Assembly: GCA_022822785.1 (NCBI GenBank)
Contig: JAJEAL010000034.1
Location: forward strand, 1-53,986
Source: Candidatus Poribacteria bacterium
GTDB lineage: Bacteria > Poribacteria > WGA-4E > PCPOR2b
DNA length: 53,986 nt
Reading direction: 5' to 3'
Shown here: one piece after another, positions 42,347 through 51,331 of the stretch
Layout of the letters: each line of letters begins with the position of its first letter
Numbering within the stretch: position 1 is the first letter of the stretch
Program-made: the position numbers and the translations under genes
Notes under the pieces: model-generated
What the model saw: only the letters and a program-made list of their open reading frames with translations
Told to the model about the DNA's origin: nothing
The model's database searches: none

Positions 42347-44272
42347 ATGCCAAAGAATTTTCACGAAAAACTAATTAACCTCCTCAAAACCGACCCTCGA
42401 TTCGTTGATGACGAAGGCGAGCTAGTCAAAGCGGCAGTCGTCGATCGGGCGTGGAAGATTGACCACGATCTCGTGAGGCTGCTGCTTGCTGATGCGGACA
42501 TAAAGGCAAAATTCTTCGACGAAATCGAGGGACACTATATCTTCAATACCAACACCTTCATCGACTACATCTCCGACAAAAACTTCCTCGCCAATTCCTA
42601 CACCCGCTTCCGCAATAAAATCGGGTTGAACATCGAGGATAAATTTCTACCTGAACGGGGTGAGGTGTCTCTGGTTTGGCCCTACAAAGATTGCGTATTG
42701 GAAGGTGGACAGACAAAAGAGGAGGAGAAGCGTAAAGAGCTATTTTTCAACGAAATTCTGGCACAGGATGAGATTGACCGTCTCTTTGACCCAAAGGTGT
42801 TGACCGGTTGGAAACGCCACACGGTTGACGGCGAGGGGGAGGTGACAGAGATTAAGCGCGATGAAAACGGCATAATACAGGAGAACCTACTCATCAAGGG
42901 GAACAACCTGCTGGCATTGCACACACTGAAAACGCAGTTTCGGGGAAAGGTCAAACTGATTTATATTGATCCACCCTATAACCCCGACAGTCCGTCGAAT
43001 ACTTTTGCGTACAACAATAATTTCAATCATTCATCTTGGCTAACTTTCATGAAAAACCGGTTGGAAGTGGCGAAAGAATTGCTGACTAAAGACGGTGCCC
43101 TCATCGTAGCTATTGATGAAAACGAACAGGTATATCTTAGTGTACTACTCATGGAATTATTCAGCGAGTATGAAGTCCACTGTATTACAATTGTACACAA
43201 TCCTCGTGGTGTTCAAGGAACAAATTTCTCATATACTCACGAATATGCACTTTTTGTTATTCCGCAAGGGCAAAAGGTTATTGGCGATAGAAAGATTCCC
43301 CCTGAAAATATTACTTGGTCCAACTTCAGAAATTGGGGCGGAGAATCAAGACGGGAAAATGCCAAAAATTGCTTTTATCCGATTATTGTAGAGGATGGCA
43401 AGGTTGTTGGGTTTGGGAAGGTCCTTGATAGCGATGAACATCCTTTCGCTCAAACAACCCCGCAAGGGAAAAGAGATTTTGTGTTTCCAATCGATCCGAA
43501 TATGATTGAACGCAAATGGAGATACGCGCGGCAAAGTGTGGATGAAGTCAAACATTTGCTCAGAGCAAAGAAAACGAGAACAGGTTACGAAATTGAAATA
43601 GGGAAGGATTTCGGGGCATATCGCACTGTTTGGGAAGATAGTAGGTACGATGCCAATATCTACGGAACGCAAATTGTAAAATCACTCGTGCCTGACTGTG
43701 ATTTCGCTTTTCCAAAGTCCCTTTGGAATGTCTATGACTGTTTGTATTCAGTGGTAGCCAATGATAAAGAGGCCATCGTCTTAGATTTCTTCGGTGGGAG
43801 CGGCACAACTGCCCACGCCGTGTTGGAATTGAATAAAGATGGCGGGAACCGAAAATTCATTGTTTGTGAGCAGATGCACTACGTTGAAACTGTAACAAGG
43901 GAACGCATCAAAAAGGTTATTGAGCAAAACAATAACGGCGACTTCATCTATTGCGAACTGATGCCATACAACCAAACCTTCATGGACAAAATCCAAGCCG
44001 CACAATCATCCGAAGCACTTGTCGCACTCTGGCACGACATCGCCGAAAATTCATTCCTAAACTGGTACGTGAACGCGGAAGTCCCAGAAGATGCGGTGGA
44101 AGATTTCATTGAAATTGGTCAAGGCGAAAACGGACTGAAAAAACAGAAGAAATGCCTAGTGGAACTGTTAGATAAGAACCAGTTGTATGTGAATCTTTCG
44201 GAGATAGACGACGAGGATTTTGGTGTCAGTGAGGAAGATAAGGCGTTGAATCGGACGTTTTATGGCGAATAA
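42347..44272 (+). CDS. Type III DNA methyltransferase, Mod subunit
   Basis: A 641-residue N6-adenine methyltransferase that also gives the type III system its sequence specificity. The catalytic motif IV is YIDPPYNPDSPSN (DPPY at residues 208-211) and motif I is LDFFGGSGTTAHAVLELN near residue 480. The order IV then I marks the beta class, as expected for Mod. The region between (about 260-470) is the target recognition domain. The N-terminus (DDEGELVKAAVVDRAWKID) is common in Mod proteins. It overlaps the DUF3800 gene by 11 bases. Confidence 0.93.
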   Translation: MPKNFHEKLINLLKTDPRFVDDEGELVKAAVVDRAWKIDHDLVRLLLADADIKAKFFDEIEGHYIFNTNTFIDYISDKNFLANSYTRFRNKIGLNIEDKFLPERGEVSLVWPYKDCVLEGGQTKEEEKRKELFFNEILAQDEIDRLFDPKVLTGWKRHTVDGEGEVTEIKRDENGIIQENLLIKGNNLLALHTLKTQFRGKVKLIYIDPPYNPDSPSNTFAYNNNFNHSSWLTFMKNRLEVAKELLTKDGALIVAIDENEQVYLSVLLMELFSEYEVHCITIVHNPRGVQGTNFSYTHEYALFVIPQGQKVIGDRKIPPENITWSNFRNWGGESRRENAKNCFYPIIVEDGKVVGFGKVLDSDEHPFAQTTPQGKRDFVFPIDPNMIERKWRYARQSVDEVKHLLRAKKTRTGYEIEIGKDFGAYRTVWEDSRYDANIYGTQIVKSLVPDCDFAFPKSLWNVYDCLYSVVANDKEAIVLDFFGGSGTTAHAVLELNKDGGNRKFIVCEQMHYVETVTRERIKKVIEQNNNGDFIYCELMPYNQTFMDKIQAAQSSEALVALWHDIAENSFLNWYVNAEVPEDAVEDFIEIGQGENGLKKQKKCLVELLDKNQLYVNLSEIDDEDFGVSEEDKALNRTFYGE

Positions 44273-45101
44273 GCAGTCTCAAAAAACACAGGTTCCAATC
44301 CGTCATTATTTTATAGACGAGGGTGGCGATAGCACGTTGTTTTCCCGGAAAGGGAAAGTGCTGATTGGTACAGAGGGTTGTTCCCGCTTTTTCATGCTCG
44401 GCTTGCTGGATGTGCCTGATCCAGCGACATTACAGCGTACTTTTGACGACCTACGGACGCAGCTGATGAGCGATCCATATTTCAACGGTGTACCATCTAT
44501 GCAGGCGAAGGCGCGAAAAACGGCACTTACTTTTCATGCGAAAAACGACTTACCCGAAGTGCGAAGAGAAGTTTTTGGACTTTTGCGTGACATGGAAGAG
44601 TTACGCTTCTTTGCTATAGTTGCTGACAAATGGCGCGTCCTAGAGTATGTCCGCCAACGAAACGAAAGTAATTCTGATTATCGCTATCACCCCAACGAAC
44701 TTTACGATTATCTGATACCGCGTTTGTTCAAAGAAAGACTGCATCAGAGTAGTAGTTATCATATTATTTTTTCAAAACGGGGTCAATCTGACCGCACCAC
44801 CGCCTTGCGTCAAGCACTCCAAATAGCCCGGGACCGCTTTGCCAAACAACAGAATGTGATTAGTACTGCGTCCTTGCAATTATCTGTGGCAATCCCGAAG
44901 GAACGGGCCAGCCTACAAGCCGTAGATTATTTCGTCTGGGCGTTACAAAGACTTTATGAGCGAGGCGAAGATCGGTATGTGAAATATCTATGGCCTGCTT
45001 TTCGGTTGGTTCAGGATATTGACGATAGACGCAAGGCAGGTTATGGTGTGTATTACACACAAAAAAATCCGCTCACCGCGGCGGATTTGGAGTGGAGATA
45101 A
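44262..45101 (+). CDS. DUF3800 protein encoded with the type III R-M system
   Basis: A 279-residue protein. It begins with HYFIDEGGDSTLF (Asp19, Glu20), the first acidic site of DUF3800, a family predicted to have an RNase H-like nuclease fold. Later acidic motifs are FAIVADKW and LQAVDYFVWALQRLYERGED, also family-typical, and KAGYGVYYTQKNPL closes the domain. It overlaps the mod stop by 11 bases and lacks its own ribosome site, implying translational coupling. DUF3800 genes are common in defence regions, but a firm activity is not known to me. A hairpin at 45065-45088 lies over the last codons. Confidence 0.82.
   Translation: MANKQSQKTQVPIRHYFIDEGGDSTLFSRKGKVLIGTEGCSRFFMLGLLDVPDPATLQRTFDDLRTQLMSDPYFNGVPSMQAKARKTALTFHAKNDLPEVRREVFGLLRDMEELRFFAIVADKWRVLEYVRQRNESNSDYRYHPNELYDYLIPRLFKERLHQSSSYHIIFSKRGQSDRTTALRQALQIARDRFAKQQNVISTASLQLSVAIPKERASLQAVDYFVWALQRLYERGEDRYVKYLWPAFRLVQDIDDRRKAGYGVYYTQKNPLTAADLEWR
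45065..45088 (+). terminator. Hairpin over the 3' end of the DUF3800 gene
   Basis: AAATCCGC and GCGGATTT pair perfectly across TCACCGCG, within the last codons of the gene. No T-run follows, so this may protect or shape the mRNA end rather than stop transcription. Confidence 0.35.
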
Positions 45102-45112
45102 GAAAATAAAAA

Positions 45113-45183
45113 GCCAGGGATATAGGATTGCGCGAACCGCAGCCCGACAATCACACGGCATGGAGCCGAGTTTCGTCCCTGGC
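45113..45183. ncRNA. Candidate structured RNA, three-way junction
   Basis: Perfect 8-bp closing arms GCCAGGGA (45113-45120) and TCCCTGGC (45176-45183) enclose two smaller helices. These are GATTG/CAATC (45126-45130 with 45148-45152) and CGGC-ATGGA-GCCG (45156-45168). It lies in the gap after the DUF3800 gene. I cannot place it in a known RNA family. A piece of a mobile-element RNA is one possibility. Confidence 0.45.
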
Positions 45184-45208
45184 AACTATAATTATTATAA
45201 ACAAATGT

Positions 45209-45270
45209 AAGGGAAAAATCAACAAAAACTGCAATAAATAAGGAAAAAATCAACAAAAACTGCAATAAAT
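45209..45270. repeat. 31-bp tandem direct repeat, two copies
   Basis: Copies at 45209-45239 and 45240-45270 share GGAAAAATCAACAAAAACTG and CAATAAAT with one difference near the left end. They lie between the structured RNA candidate and a small frame at 45269. Confidence 0.8.
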
Positions 45271-45466
45271 GAGGGAGTTACGCACTTCAGTTCTAAGAGC
45301 AGATAGGGACACGGTTTTCGCTGATAAAAAGAGGACAGAGGAAGCAAAAACCATCCTGAAAAGAGGTCTTGAAAGCAGCCACGAAAGTGTGCGTCAAAAT
45401 GCAGAATGTGCACGCGAAAACCTGCTCCGTGAGAGCAGGTTTGATTTATTGGATTTGGACGATTGA
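45269..45466 (+). CDS. Small hypothetical protein, uncertain
   Basis: A 65-residue charged helical frame (EEAKTILKRGLESSHESVRQ then NAECARENLLRE). The ATG lies at the end of the second 31-bp repeat with no ribosome site. A perfect 10-bp hairpin (AAACCTGCTC/GAGCAGGTTT at 45418-45442) sits inside its last third. The middle looks protein-like and faintly HEAT-like, so it may be a gene remnant. I cannot assign a function, and it may not be translated. Confidence 0.3.
   Translation: MRELRTSVLRADRDTVFADKKRTEEAKTILKRGLESSHESVRQNAECARENLLRESRFDLLDLDD
45418..45442 (+). terminator. Strong hairpin AAACCTGCTC/GAGCAGGTTT
   Basis: Ten perfect base pairs surround the loop CGTGA, followed by GATTTATTGGATTT. 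It may end transcripts from the accessory island before lnt at 45536. The T content after the stem is moderate. Confidence 0.4.
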
Positions 45467-45535
45467 CGATACCCCACAAAATACGACTGAATATCTGGAC
45501 GGATTGGATAAACAAAGAAATCCTATTAACCTAAC

Positions 45536-47110
45536 ATGCACATAAAACGCCATCAAAGCTGGATCCTCGCCGGTATATCCGGCATCCTACTCATCCTCAG
45601 TTTCCCGAACTTCAACCTTTTTCCACTTGGGTGGATTGGTCTAATCCCGCTGCTGATTGCCCTACAATCCACATCGAGTTGGAAGTTCGCTTTTCTACAC
45701 GGCTACCTCACCGGAGCGATTTTCTTCCTCGGACTAGTCTACTGGATCAGCCTCCTCTATCCCTTCGCAAACATCTTCTTAACCATATTCGCTTGGGTGC
45801 TGCTGGCAGCCTATCTTGCCCTGTACGTCGGCATTTTTTCTGGTCTGCTCCATGGATTGCCGTGGAAATCAGGTCTACCTTTTATTTTTATTGTAGCTGC
45901 ATTGTGGACCGGGTTAGAGTGGGTACGAAGCTGGTTTTTAACAGGTTTTCCGTGGGGCAGCATGGGGTATACCCAATGGAACAACCTACCGGCAATTCAG
46001 ATTGCGTCAATCACAGGTGTGCACGGAGTAAGCTTCATAGTTGTCCTCCTCAACGCCACAATTGCAGATATAATCCATACCTATTTCATATCGAAAAACC
46101 GATCGACTGCCCCTAGAACCTCTTCACATTTCACGTTTCACGTTTCACGCCTTATACCTATTGTGATCGTCATTGCTTGTATAGTCTACGGCGCGCATAC
46201 GATGTCTAAACCGGTTAATAGCGATTCAGATATAAAGATTGCGCTTGTCCCCGGCAACATACCGCAGATTGAGAAGTGGAATCGCGCATACTGGCCCCAA
46301 ATCTTCGAGAAATATATGAGACTAGTAAAGGCGGCGGACGCTGAAAAACCAGATATTATCATTCTGCCCGAAACCGCCCTACGCGGCGAAGTCTTCGCGT
46401 TTGAGGGAAATACCTACATTAAACAACTGAAGCAGATATTGGCAGATCAGGAAATATACCTGCTCACAGGTACTTTTTACTCGTCCGAACAGAAGGTATA
46501 CAATAGCGTTTTTCTGCTGTCCCCAAGGGGCGAAAAACTGGGCAGTTATTCGAAGATTCACCTTGTTCCGTTTGGGGAATACGTCCCAATCACCCGCCAT
46601 CTCCCGAACTTCATTCAACTGCCCACGGGCTTTGAATCCGGGAAGTCAATCGATCTCTTGCCGATTCCTCATTCCGAAAACAGGCAGATGGGTATCGTAA
46701 TCTGCTTTGAATCTGTGTTCCCCGATCTCTTCCGAAAATTTGTCAAAAAAGGGGCATCGGTGATGGGGATTCTTACCAACGATGCCTGGTTTGACGGGAC
46801 AGCGGCTCCAGAGCAGCATCTTGCCATGACACCCCTCCGCGCGGTTGAGAACCGTATAGCCATTTTCCGTTGCGCCAACGGCGGGATATCGTGTATAATT
46901 GATGCGCTTGGCAGGACAATCACAACACCGATTCCAGCAAGTGATACCGAAGGCTTCCTGATCGGGAATGTACCACTGAGCGATCACGGGGGAACCGTTT
47001 ATACACACTACGGCGACTGGTTCCCGATTTTATGTTTTTTGATAACCGTTCTCCTAATTCTGTACTACCATCGAAATTGGTTCGCCGCTAAACTCAAGCG
47101 AGGCGCATAA
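45536..47110 (+). CDS. lnt: Apolipoprotein N-acyltransferase
   Basis: Lnt adds the third acyl chain to the N-terminal Cys of lipoproteins in the inner membrane. The 524-residue length is typical. About seven membrane helices occupy residues 1-215 (ILAGISGILLILSFPNFNLF onward). The C-terminal nitrilase domain has the catalytic triad Glu279 (ILPETALRGE), Lys340 (YSKIHLVPFGEYVP) and Cys390 (MGIVICFESVFPD). Its presence supports a diderm cell type and fits the lipoprotein genes and the Lol genes downstream. No clear ribosome site precedes the ATG. Confidence 0.95.
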   Translation: MHIKRHQSWILAGISGILLILSFPNFNLFPLGWIGLIPLLIALQSTSSWKFAFLHGYLTGAIFFLGLVYWISLLYPFANIFLTIFAWVLLAAYLALYVGIFSGLLHGLPWKSGLPFIFIVAALWTGLEWVRSWFLTGFPWGSMGYTQWNNLPAIQIASITGVHGVSFIVVLLNATIADIIHTYFISKNRSTAPRTSSHFTFHVSRLIPIVIVIACIVYGAHTMSKPVNSDSDIKIALVPGNIPQIEKWNRAYWPQIFEKYMRLVKAADAEKPDIIILPETALRGEVFAFEGNTYIKQLKQILADQEIYLLTGTFYSSEQKVYNSVFLLSPRGEKLGSYSKIHLVPFGEYVPITRHLPNFIQLPTGFESGKSIDLLPIPHSENRQMGIVICFESVFPDLFRKFVKKGASVMGILTNDAWFDGTAAPEQHLAMTPLRAVENRIAIFRCANGGISCIIDALGRTITTPIPASDTEGFLIGNVPLSDHGGTVYTHYGDWFPILCFLITVLLILYYHRNWFAAKLKRGA

Positions 47111-47188
47111 TTACCAGCTAATGACCTAAATCGGGAGGCTTCACAACGCCAGCTATATCGTCATTCAAGACCGGAAAGGAAATAGACA

Positions 47189-48296
47189 ATGCTTGCAGAT
47201 TTAAAATCTGAAGTTGAAGAGATGACACACCGACTTCTTGAACTTAGGGGGCATCTTTGACTTAACGAATAAGGAGGAAGAGCTCGAAACACTTCAAGAA
47301 GAAACCACGAAACCTGACTTTTGGGACGACCCCCAGACCGCTCAAAAAATCACACAGCGGGTCTCGAACTTGCGGGAAGATGTGGAAAAATATCGGAAAC
47401 TCCACGCGCAACTCGAAGACCTTCAACTGCTGCTTGGACTCGCAATCGAGGAAGATGACCAGACCGTAAGCGAAGAAATTGAGGCGGATCTGAAAGGGAT
47501 CACAGCGGAAATTGAAGAGATAGAATTTAAGCTGATGCTCAGCGGCGAACACGATGCGAGCAACGCCATCTTGAGCATCCACCCCGGCGCAGGGGGCACC
47601 GAATCTCAGGACTGGGCGGCTATGCTGATGCGGATGCACCTTCGCTGGTGCGAAGCGCACAATTACAAGACTGAAATCCTTGAACTGCTCCCCGGCGAGG
47701 AAGCAGGTGTCAAGAGCGCGACAATCTTAGTCACAGGCGAGTATGCCTACGGTTATCTGCGTGCGGAAGCCGGCATTCACCGGCTCGTACGTCTCTCCCC
47801 TTTCGATTTTAACAATCGCCGTCACACCTCTTTTGCAGCCGTCGCCGTCTCTCCCGAAATTAGTGATACCATTGACGTTGAAATCGATCCGGCAGATCTA
47901 CGTGTCGAAACTTACAGATCGGGCGGCGCCGGCGGACAGCATGTCAATCGTACCGATTCAGCAGTCCGGATGACCCATCTCCCGACCGGAATTATCGCAC
48001 AGTGCCAAAACGAAAGGTCGCAACATAAAAACCGGGATATGGCAATGAAGGTTTTAAGGTCACGAGTCTATGAGTACTATCAAGCCCAACGGGATGAAGA
48101 GATCTCCAAGCTGCAAGGTGATAGACTCGATATCAATTTTGGTAGCCAGATCCGCTCCTATGTATTCCATCCGTACCGTCTTGTCAAAGATCTGCGAACA
48201 GGAGTGGAAACCGGGAACATTGATGCAGTTATGGATGGCGAACTAGATCGATTTATTGAAAGCTACTTAAAAGACGCAAAGCCCGACACGAAATGA
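47189..48296 (+). CDS. prfB: Peptide chain release factor 2, with programmed +1 frameshift
   Basis: RF2 ends translation at UGA and UAA codons. It is encoded in two overlapping frames. The first runs from ATG 47189 (MLADLKSEVEEMTHRLLELR) to CTT-TGA at 47255-47260. The second continues from GAC at 47259 after a +1 slip, giving about 368 residues. The second frame holds the stop-codon recognition motif in LVRLSPFDFNNRRHTSF and the catalytic GGQ in SGGAGGQHVNRTDSAVRM. GGAAAGGA precedes the ATG. The slip site is conserved, so this is normal autoregulation, not a broken gene. Read as a join of 47189-47257 and 47259-48296. Confidence 0.96.
47245..47261 (+). promoter_or_regulatory. prfB programmed frameshift site
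   Basis: The sequence AGGGGGCATCTTTGAC carries an internal Shine-Dalgarno-like AGGGGG, the slippery CTT, the in-frame stop TGA and the following C. This is the known RF2 signal: when RF2 is scarce, ribosomes pause at TGA and slip forward one base. Confidence 0.95.
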
Positions 48297-48330
48297 GCGC
48301 AGCACCCACAGCGTGACAGTCGGTTTTTTA

Positions 48331-48359
48331 TTGCTTAAAGCCTATGAACATGCTATACT
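48331..48359 (+). promoter_or_regulatory. Sigma-70-type promoter of lysS
   Basis: TTGCTT (48331-48336) and TATACT (48354-48359) lie exactly 17 bases apart, ending 34 bases before the lysS start. This is the cleanest -35/-10 pair seen in the window. Confidence 0.7.
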
Positions 48360-48393
48360 AGCTATTTAGCAAATTTTGTAAAGGACTCAAAAA

Positions 48394-49860
48394 TTGGAAG
48401 ATTCGAGTGCACTAATGGATCAGCGCCGAGAAAAGCTGGAAGAGATTCGTCAGCTTGGCGTGGATCCATATCCCTACAAATACTCACCGACCCATACAAC
48501 CGAGGAAATCCGTGAACAGTTTGCGGAGGTCGGCGATCACCCGGACGAGACGCAATCCGCTCGTATTGCCGGGCGGATTATGACCAAACGCGACCACGGC
48601 AAAAGCGGCTTCGCACACGTCCAAGATTCAACCGGACGGCTACAGATCTATGTTCGTCAGAATGTGGTCGGGGAAGCGACCTATCAAGTCTACAGAAAGC
48701 TGGACGTTGGAGATGTTATCGGCGTAGATGGACCTGTGTTCCGCACCCGAACCGGTGAAATTACGGTGATGGCAAACGAAGTTGAGCTCCTCGCCAAATC
48801 TCTCCGTCCGCCCCCCGAAAAGTGGCACGGTCTACAGAATAAGGAAACCCGGTACCGTCAGCGATATGCGGATTTGATGATGAACCCGGACGTGAAACAG
48901 GTTTTCATTAACCGCACACAGATGGTCCAAGCAGTCCGCGAATACCTCAATGAAGACGGTTTTATTGAAGTAGAGACACCGATTCTTCAACCAATCTACG
49001 GAGGGGCAGCAGCACGTCCCTTCGTCACGCATCACAACGCATTGGATATGCCGCTCTATCTCCGTATCGCGAATGAGCTGTATCTCAAGCGGCTCATCGT
49101 TGGCGGGTTCGATCGGGTCTATGAGTTCTCAAAAGATTTTCGGAATGAAGGGATAGATCACGACCATAGTCCCGAATTTACGATGATTGAACTGTATCAG
49201 GCGTACGCGGACTACGAAGATATAATGCGTTTGACCGAAAACCTGATTGCCCATGCCGCACAAACCGTACTCGGCACAACGCAGATCACCTATCAAGGTG
49301 ACTCCATCTCACTCGCTCCGCCTTGGCGCAGATTGACAATGGTTGAATCGATAAAGGAAGAGACTGGTACTGATGTTGACGAATTGACCGATGAGGAACT
49401 GCGCGATGCAGCACTCGACGCTGGCGCTGAGTTAGAAGGCGCAGCCCCCAGAGGCAAACTTATCGCCGAACTCTTCGAGGCACATGTCGAATCAAATCTT
49501 GTTCAACCGGCATTCATTTACGATTACCCCATTGAGATTTCACCGTTTGCAAAAAAGAAGCGTGGAAGCGAGCGTTTCGTTGAACGGTTCGAGTTCTTTA
49601 TCGCCCGTATGGAGATGGGCAACGCCTTTAGCGAATTGAACGACCCAATAGATCAGCGCGAACGATTTATTGAGGGCGCTAAAAAGGGTGAGGATGAAGA
49701 TGCGTTGATGGTAGATGAGGACTATCTACGGGCGTTAGAATATGGTATGCCGCCGACAGGCGGGCTCGGTTTCGGCATCGATCGCCTCGCCATGCTCCTC
49801 ACGGATCAAACCTCAATCCGAGATGTAATTTTATTCCCACAAATGCGTCCGGAAAGTTGA
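48394..49860 (+). CDS. lysS: Lysyl-tRNA synthetase, class II
   Basis: A 488-residue class II synthetase that charges tRNA-Lys. The N-terminal OB-fold anticodon-binding domain is at about 55-150 (ARIAGRIMTKRDHGKSGFAH). The catalytic domain has motif 1 (FIEVETPILQPIYGGAAARPF), motif 2 (RVYEFSKDFRNEGID) and motif 3 (GGLGFGIDRLAMLLT). The start is TTG at 48394, with AAGGA eight bases upstream; an ATG at 48415 would shorten it by seven residues. A promoter lies directly upstream, so it probably heads the lysS-lolC/E-lolD group. Confidence 0.96.
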   Translation: MEDSSALMDQRREKLEEIRQLGVDPYPYKYSPTHTTEEIREQFAEVGDHPDETQSARIAGRIMTKRDHGKSGFAHVQDSTGRLQIYVRQNVVGEATYQVYRKLDVGDVIGVDGPVFRTRTGEITVMANEVELLAKSLRPPPEKWHGLQNKETRYRQRYADLMMNPDVKQVFINRTQMVQAVREYLNEDGFIEVETPILQPIYGGAAARPFVTHHNALDMPLYLRIANELYLKRLIVGGFDRVYEFSKDFRNEGIDHDHSPEFTMIELYQAYADYEDIMRLTENLIAHAAQTVLGTTQITYQGDSISLAPPWRRLTMVESIKEETGTDVDELTDEELRDAALDAGAELEGAAPRGKLIAELFEAHVESNLVQPAFIYDYPIEISPFAKKKRGSERFVERFEFFIARMEMGNAFSELNDPIDQRERFIEGAKKGEDEDALMVDEDYLRALEYGMPPTGGLGFGIDRLAMLLTDQTSIRDVILFPQMRPES

Positions 49861-49864
49861 AACG

Positions 49865-51331
49865 ATGAAATACGAATGGTTGATCGCATCCCGCTATCTG
49901 AAATCGCGACGAAAACAAGCCTTTATCTCAATTATTAGTATTATCTCCGTCGGTGGAGTTAGCCTTGGTATTGCCGCTGTCATTATCGTGGTCTCTACCT
50001 TGGACGGTTTTAGCCATGGATTGAAGGAGAAATTTCTCGCCAATGAAGCGCACATCATCGTCCAATCAGCACGCGGCTATTTTTCAGATTATCAGGACAA
50101 GATTGAGGAAATTGAAGCACTTGACAAAGTCGTTGCCGCCTCCCCATTAATTCTAAGTCAACTCGCCGTTCAACCTCAAGGGAGCGAATCTATAGAAGCG
50201 ACTATTTACATTAAAGCGATAGACCTCGAACAAGAAGATCGCGTCACAGGATTTTCAGATTTTGTGAAGAATTTTGGCGCATTTAATCAATCACAGTTCA
50301 TCAACGAAGCACGAATTCGGTTGGCAGGGAAGGAGACAATCACCGGCGGTATTGTATTAGGCTATCATGTCGCTCGAAAAATCGGCGTCGTTCCGGGAGA
50401 TGTGCTTCGCCTAATCTCTAAAATGGTGCCAAATCCCGCCACCCCGGGCTCATTTATGCCGTTGATGCGTAATTTTGTGGTGGTCGGACTTTACCAATCC
50501 GGACTTTACATCCATGATAACGCATTCGGTTTCATTGATTTACAGACCGCACAAAAGTTGTATCAAAAGTCAGATCAGATCAACATGATTGAGGTTCGTC
50601 TCGTTCATGCAGATATGGCCTCGACGGTCAGTGATCGGATTAAACAGGAGGTTAGCTTTGAACCAGGTTTGGGGGCAATCCCAATAACCACGACATGGAT
50701 GCAATCGCGGTCAGATTTTTTTCAAGCTTTTGAGCTCGAGAAAATTGTCACGATGATTGTCGTCGCCCTAATCATTCTCGTGGCGGTGTTTAATATCGCA
50801 AGCACACTCATTCTGATGGTCATGGAAAAAACGCAGGACATCGGCATTCTCCGAGCAATGGGAGCATCGAAACAGGGAATCCGGAACATCTTCATTTTTC
50901 AAGGTGGGACCATCGGTATCTTAGGGGCAATTTTGGGCACGGTGCTAGGTGTGTATATCTGTTGGCGGCTTGAGTTCCAAGTTGGTAGCTTTCCTCGCTG
51001 GTACGGTCTGTTGATTCTGTTGGTCCCCGTTGTGCTGCAAGTGTGTCGGCGTTTCGTATCGCTGCCCATCAGTGCAACAGGGTTTCTTTTTATCTGGTGC
51101 ATCGCAGCGGGGCTGTCCCTCTATTTCATCGCGCAACCGATTTACCTCGATAAAATCCTAGGCAGAGATTTGAGCGCTGTCTACCAACTTAACCGTTTAC
51201 CGGTCAAAATCAGTTGGGGTTTTGTCGTCCTGATGAACCTGCTATCAATGGCAACCTGCTGGCTTGCAGCACTGTACCCGGCATCGAAAGCCTCCCAGCT
51301 TAACCCCGTCGAGGCACTCCGCCATGAATAA
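49865..51331 (+). CDS. lolC: Lipoprotein-releasing ABC transporter permease (LolC/LolE type)
   Basis: A 488-residue inner-membrane protein that extracts mature lipoproteins for transfer to the outer membrane. The N-terminus (EWLIASRYLKSRRKQAFISI) and first helix are family-typical, as is a large periplasmic loop (residues about 45-285). The FtsX-like core has IASTLILMVMEKTQDIGILR and ends with LAALYPASKASQLNPVEALR. It is about 75 residues longer than usual because of an extra stretch with about two membrane helices at residues 375-430. Only one permease gene is seen, as in lineages with a LolF-like homodimer. It overlaps lolD by eight bases. Confidence 0.9.
   Translation: MKYEWLIASRYLKSRRKQAFISIISIISVGGVSLGIAAVIIVVSTLDGFSHGLKEKFLANEAHIIVQSARGYFSDYQDKIEEIEALDKVVAASPLILSQLAVQPQGSESIEATIYIKAIDLEQEDRVTGFSDFVKNFGAFNQSQFINEARIRLAGKETITGGIVLGYHVARKIGVVPGDVLRLISKMVPNPATPGSFMPLMRNFVVVGLYQSGLYIHDNAFGFIDLQTAQKLYQKSDQINMIEVRLVHADMASTVSDRIKQEVSFEPGLGAIPITTTWMQSRSDFFQAFELEKIVTMIVVALIILVAVFNIASTLILMVMEKTQDIGILRAMGASKQGIRNIFIFQGGTIGILGAILGTVLGVYICWRLEFQVGSFPRWYGLLILLVPVVLQVCRRFVSLPISATGFLFIWCIAAGLSLYFIAQPIYLDKILGRDLSAVYQLNRLPVKISWGFVVLMNLLSMATCWLAALYPASKASQLNPVEALRHE

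Noticed and set aside
45113-45183. A hammerhead ribozyme on the minus strand
   Set aside because: A CGAAAC stretch is present but the needed CTGATGA core is missing.
47238-48296. prfB as a single frame starting at 47238
   Set aside because: This skips the conserved first 23 codons and ignores the clear frameshift signal at 47245-47261.
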